From positions 44,560,456 to 44,624,455 of the forward strand of contig CM049318.1 of assembly GCA_026874595.1 (NCBI GenBank): 64,000 bases of DNA, written 5' to 3'. The notes beneath the pieces were generated by a model that saw only the letters and a program-made list of their open reading frames with translations, was not told the origin of the DNA and did no database searches. The stretch comes from Sipunculus nudus (Eukaryota; Annelida; Sipuncula; Golfingiida; Sipunculidae). Numbering within the stretch: position 1 is the stretch's first letter; each line of letters starts with the position of its first letter. The position numbers were made by a program, and so were the translations under genes. Below are positions 60,993-64,000 of this stretch, in pieces.

Positions 60993-63375
60993 AACGAAGG
61001 GACCCTTGGGTCACGGTGCTCAGCTGTGATCATAAAATATGATTTGGAAGAAGGGGTAGACAAATGTTGGTTTTGTGTGGTAATACAAGTTGATTTCTGA
61101 GGATGATGGCGTTTAACTCAAGTTATGTAAACATTTTGATAAAATCCTTGGAGAGGGAAGAGTACTGATGTCATTTATATTATTTACATTTGAAAAGGAA
61201 TGCTATTGTCACACAGGTTTTGACTTGGCCTATTAATTTTATCTACATTGCAGCAGAAGCATTGGAAAAAAAAATGTCCACTATAAGTTATGTTAATTAT
61301 CATGCTTTTTACAAAGGAGTTAGCTGTTATTCAATATAATTACAGGTTACCTGTACCTAGAGTAGCACTGGCACATGTGATATGAGAGTTTGACTATTTA
61401 TTAAAAATTAACTTCAATTATTTTGCCAAATATAATTTAAATAAAAAAAACACTGTATCATATGAAAAGATTTTTTAAAAACAATATAATTGAAATGATT
61501 ATTAAAATAATATTATAAAATGTATTCATAAATGCATTCATGAATGCATTCATGAATAAATTTTGAAAGTATTTGCACTCGCATTCAAATACTTTCTTTT
61601 TATCTGTATTAATTAGTATTTGTATTCATGTTCATGATCGAACTATTGAATATTTGTATTCATATTCAAATACAATTATTAGTTTACACTCAATGTCTCA
61701 TATTTATTCAGTTTCAGTCAATAGAAACTGTTGAGAATCCAGGATATACAAATTCCACAAATTCATAGAGCGATCATAAGTACCTTGTTTTATGGCTTAA
61801 ATTTATAAAAAACTATAATATTCACTTTTGAATACCGTCACATCATTGTCTACACATTAAACATAGCAAGACGCTTATTTTAGTTATTAACATTATAGAC
61901 ATAATCAACATAATGATAACTTGTCTAAGATCTAATATTTTATCCCATTTGAATATTTTTATTTTTTAAAACATGTATCAGAAAATAGAAAAGTAATCTC
62001 AGCTGTGAAACTGATACATGTGTTAAAAATAACCCATGGATCAAAACACCGAATATACTATAAAAGGTAAGGTAAAGTCTGCTGGGCTTATACACTCGAG
62101 CCTAATGGCTCATCAGGCCGGAATTTATCCCGGTTTCGGTAGCGTGAAGCGACTTAGGAGTTAAACTCCTCCTGGATGGGACGCTAGTCCATCGCAGGTT
62201 ACCTTCCCAGTATTTACTGTACCCATTTCTACTGCTTGGTGGACAGAGGCACACTTGCGGTTGGGAACTTGCCTAAGGGTCTTGGGGGTCTGACCGGGAT
62301 TCGAAACTCACGACCTCTCGATCATGAGCCCGGCACCTTAACCATTACGCCACCGCCCCCACCCTAATATATTATACAAGGAGCAAACTGGAGTTGGGAA
62401 TGTTTAATTTTATCAACCGAAATAAAGGAATCAGTGCTATATATTTTGATTATTTACCTAGTGTATTTTAAGAGCTGATATAGCCATGAGTCTTAATGTC
62501 ATTGGTTAAACACATTGATGAGCACTTGTTTGAGTAATATTCAAAATTTTTGACATATTTCAATTTTTTTAAATTTTGTAAAAAAAATGTGTGAAATGTG
62601 TAAACCAGCAAATAACACCTTGAAAAGCCCTGGAAATTTAGATTTATTTAATATAATCAAATGCATTCTTGTCTATCATTAGTTTGCTTCATATAATCCA
62701 TGATAGTAATCAACAATTTTATTAAATTATTTATTTTTCATTTTTATGACTGAAATGAAAATAAGCAATGGCGACTGCATGGTGTCATTCGGAATACATT
62801 TCGGCCATCCAAGGGAAGATCCATAAAACATCAGTAATGGCAAGGCAGTTCCCTGTTTCTCATTAACTATAGTATTTCTTTTCCATTAATTTTTCTTAAA
62901 GTTGTTATTATAAACAAATAATTTTTAAAATTATTGTTTATTGTTATGTTTTTTGCAAAAACAAATACTAGAGGACGGGGGTTGGATAGTTAGACCCAGC
63001 TGAAGCCACCCAAGAGCTGGCTCGCTGCAGAGTATGCCTCGCTTCAAGCATGCATAATTGGCCTGAATTAAGAAGGGGACATATAGAGGGGCTTCAGTTT
63101 AGCCTAGGTGTGACATGGTCTCATAAAAACTTTAATAAAAGCTATATTTTTTTCATTACCTTTCAAATTTATAAATGAAAAGCTGAAATCCTCACGTGTG
63201 CATGATAAGAAAATTAAATGAACAGTGCTTGCAGGGAAAAAAACCCTGCCATGGCCCAAGTTGGGCAAAATCTAAGGTACTGATTTTATATTTATGCGAA
63301 TAACTTATAAAATTTGATATAACATATAAAATTTAGGTGTTATTTTCGGTATACAACTTAATCTTGATTAATCTG
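60993..63375 (+). mobile_element. Element Q, diverged copy of the copy 1-3 family, 3' truncated
   Basis: It starts AACGAAGGGACCCTTGGGTC and ACGGTGCTCAGCTG. It follows copies 2 and 3 through TTTTGTGTGGTAATA, GAATGCATTCATGAAT and GGTGACTGCATGG-like landmarks to GGTATACAACTTAATCTTGA (63348), then breaks off. It is clearly more diverged from copies 1-3 than those are from each other, so probably older. It carries the SINE at 62068-62365. Confidence 0.75.
62068..62365 (-). mobile_element. tRNA-derived SINE
   Basis: On the minus strand the 5' head reads GGGGGCGGTGGCGTAATGGT and TAAGGTGCCGGGC, with an A-box-like TGGCGTAATGG and a B-box-like GTTTCGAATCC ~45 bases later. A conserved-looking body follows (GCGATGGACTAGCGTCCCAT, AAACCGGGATAAATTCCGGC). 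The tail ends TTTACCTTACC. Target duplications flank it: AATATACTATAAAAGG (62052-62067) and AATATATTATACAAGG (62366-62381), 14 of 16 matching. The body resembles widely shared SINE core domains of marine animals, but I cannot name the family. Confidence 0.9.
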
Positions 63376-63477
63376 TCACCTGATGTAGAACTTTTTGCTT
63401 TTTGCAAGAAGAAGTTCGAAGCAGTATATCAATTTGCGCTGTCATGCCTAAGCCTTCAAGCAATTGACGCTACATAT

Positions 63478-63790
63478 AGGTATAATAGATACAGATATGA
63501 GGCTAACAATAACCTGTTAGGTATGTGTAATAAGTACATTTTGAGCCTAACAATAATCTGTCGGGTATTTTTATAGATACAGATATGAGGCTAACAATAG
63601 CCTGTCATATATCTGTAATAAGCATGGATATATGAGCCTGACAATAACCTGTCATTAATGTGTAATTATTACAGATATGAGCCTAACAATAACCTGTCAT
63701 GTATGTGTAATAAATATAGACATGAGACTAACAATAAACTGTCATGTATGTGTAATAAGTACAGATATATAAACCTAACAATAACTAGTA
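63478..63790 (+). repeat. ~55-bp minisatellite, about six units
   Basis: The unit has ACAGATATGAG, CCTAACAATAACCTGTCATG and TATGTGTAATAAGTA. Units begin near 63488, 63545, 63580, 63630, 63670, 63720 and 63765, with indels. It ends right at the second CACTC element. Confidence 0.85.
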
Positions 63791-63795
63791 AGGTA

Positions 63796-64000
63796 CACTC
63801 AAAAAACAGATTGGTTGAATCAACAAAAAAATTGGTTCACGGTATCCAACCAATTTTATTGGTCAAAATATGTCCAAACAATTTATTGTTAAAAAAACAA
63901 TTTATTTTGGTCGTAATCAAACAACAGGTATTGGTCAAATCAACCTATATATTGGTCAGAGCAACCAACACAGCTGATCATTTAAACCAACAAAATTGGT
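63796..64000 (+). mobile_element. Left end of a second CACTC/TTGGTTGA element, continuing past the window
   Basis: TA at 63794 is followed by CACTCAAAAAACAGATTGGT and TGAATCAACAAAAAAATTGG, then repeated TTGGTC/TTGGTTGA and CAACCAAT units up to the last base. The terminus matches the 42794 end apart from a few substitutions, so the family is multicopy. Confidence 0.8.

Overview
The window looks like gene-poor nuclear DNA of a marine invertebrate, probably a mollusc (bivalve or gastropod). The clues are high A+T, TA microsatellites, poly-G/C tracts, metazoan non-LTR and Ty3/gypsy fragments, a tRNA-derived SINE, a GT-AG spliced gene fragment, and very abundant repeats with (GACG/GACA)n tracts next to a terminal hairpin. 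The phylum is an inference from repeat style. I found no intact host gene, rRNA, tRNA or CRISPR array. Nearly everything is transposable elements nested in one another.

Layout. 1-32995 is dominated by one type of non-autonomous element. Its left end reads AACAAG followed by a short palindrome, and its right end is a hairpin followed by GCTAAAAA. The left end also carries a short motif (GCTCAGCTG, or GCGAACC in another family) whose reverse complement lies in the right-end hairpin. Nesting can be read off directly. Copy 2 (1193-3818) sits in copy 1. Copy 3 (8361-10967) and an F-type element (11562-14995) sit in element D (7656-15632). D and G (15912-17830) both sit in a ~150-bp satellite. Elements I and J sit in H (17928-24872). 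A LINE 3' end (about 25000-25340) lies in an F-type fragment.

33029-41167 holds a rearranged Ty3/gypsy retroelement: an integrase piece, then reverse transcriptase split right after its YxDD box by a 3.58-kb DNA transposon (33438-37018, TA duplication), then RNase H and a possible 3' LTR that carries a 617-bp Mutator-like MITE with a 9-bp target duplication.

42794-52187 is the most interesting object: a 9.39-kb element with CACTCTAAAAA inverted ends, a TA duplication and many subterminal TTGGTTGA repeats. It carries a decayed multi-exon gene that I do not recognise. The left end of a second member of this family begins at 63796 and runs off the window.

52189-57600 is a patchwork of small hAT-like and other inverted-repeat fragments and a possible LTR. 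57615-58241 is a LINE endonuclease fragment, interrupted by element O (58242 onward), which in turn contains P (58482-60644) and Q (60993 to about 63375). Q contains a SINE (62068-62365). A ~55-bp minisatellite (63478-63790) precedes the second CACTC element.

The parts do not form a pathway. What the window records is the order of insertion of several transposon families, with boundaries fixed by resumed host sequence.
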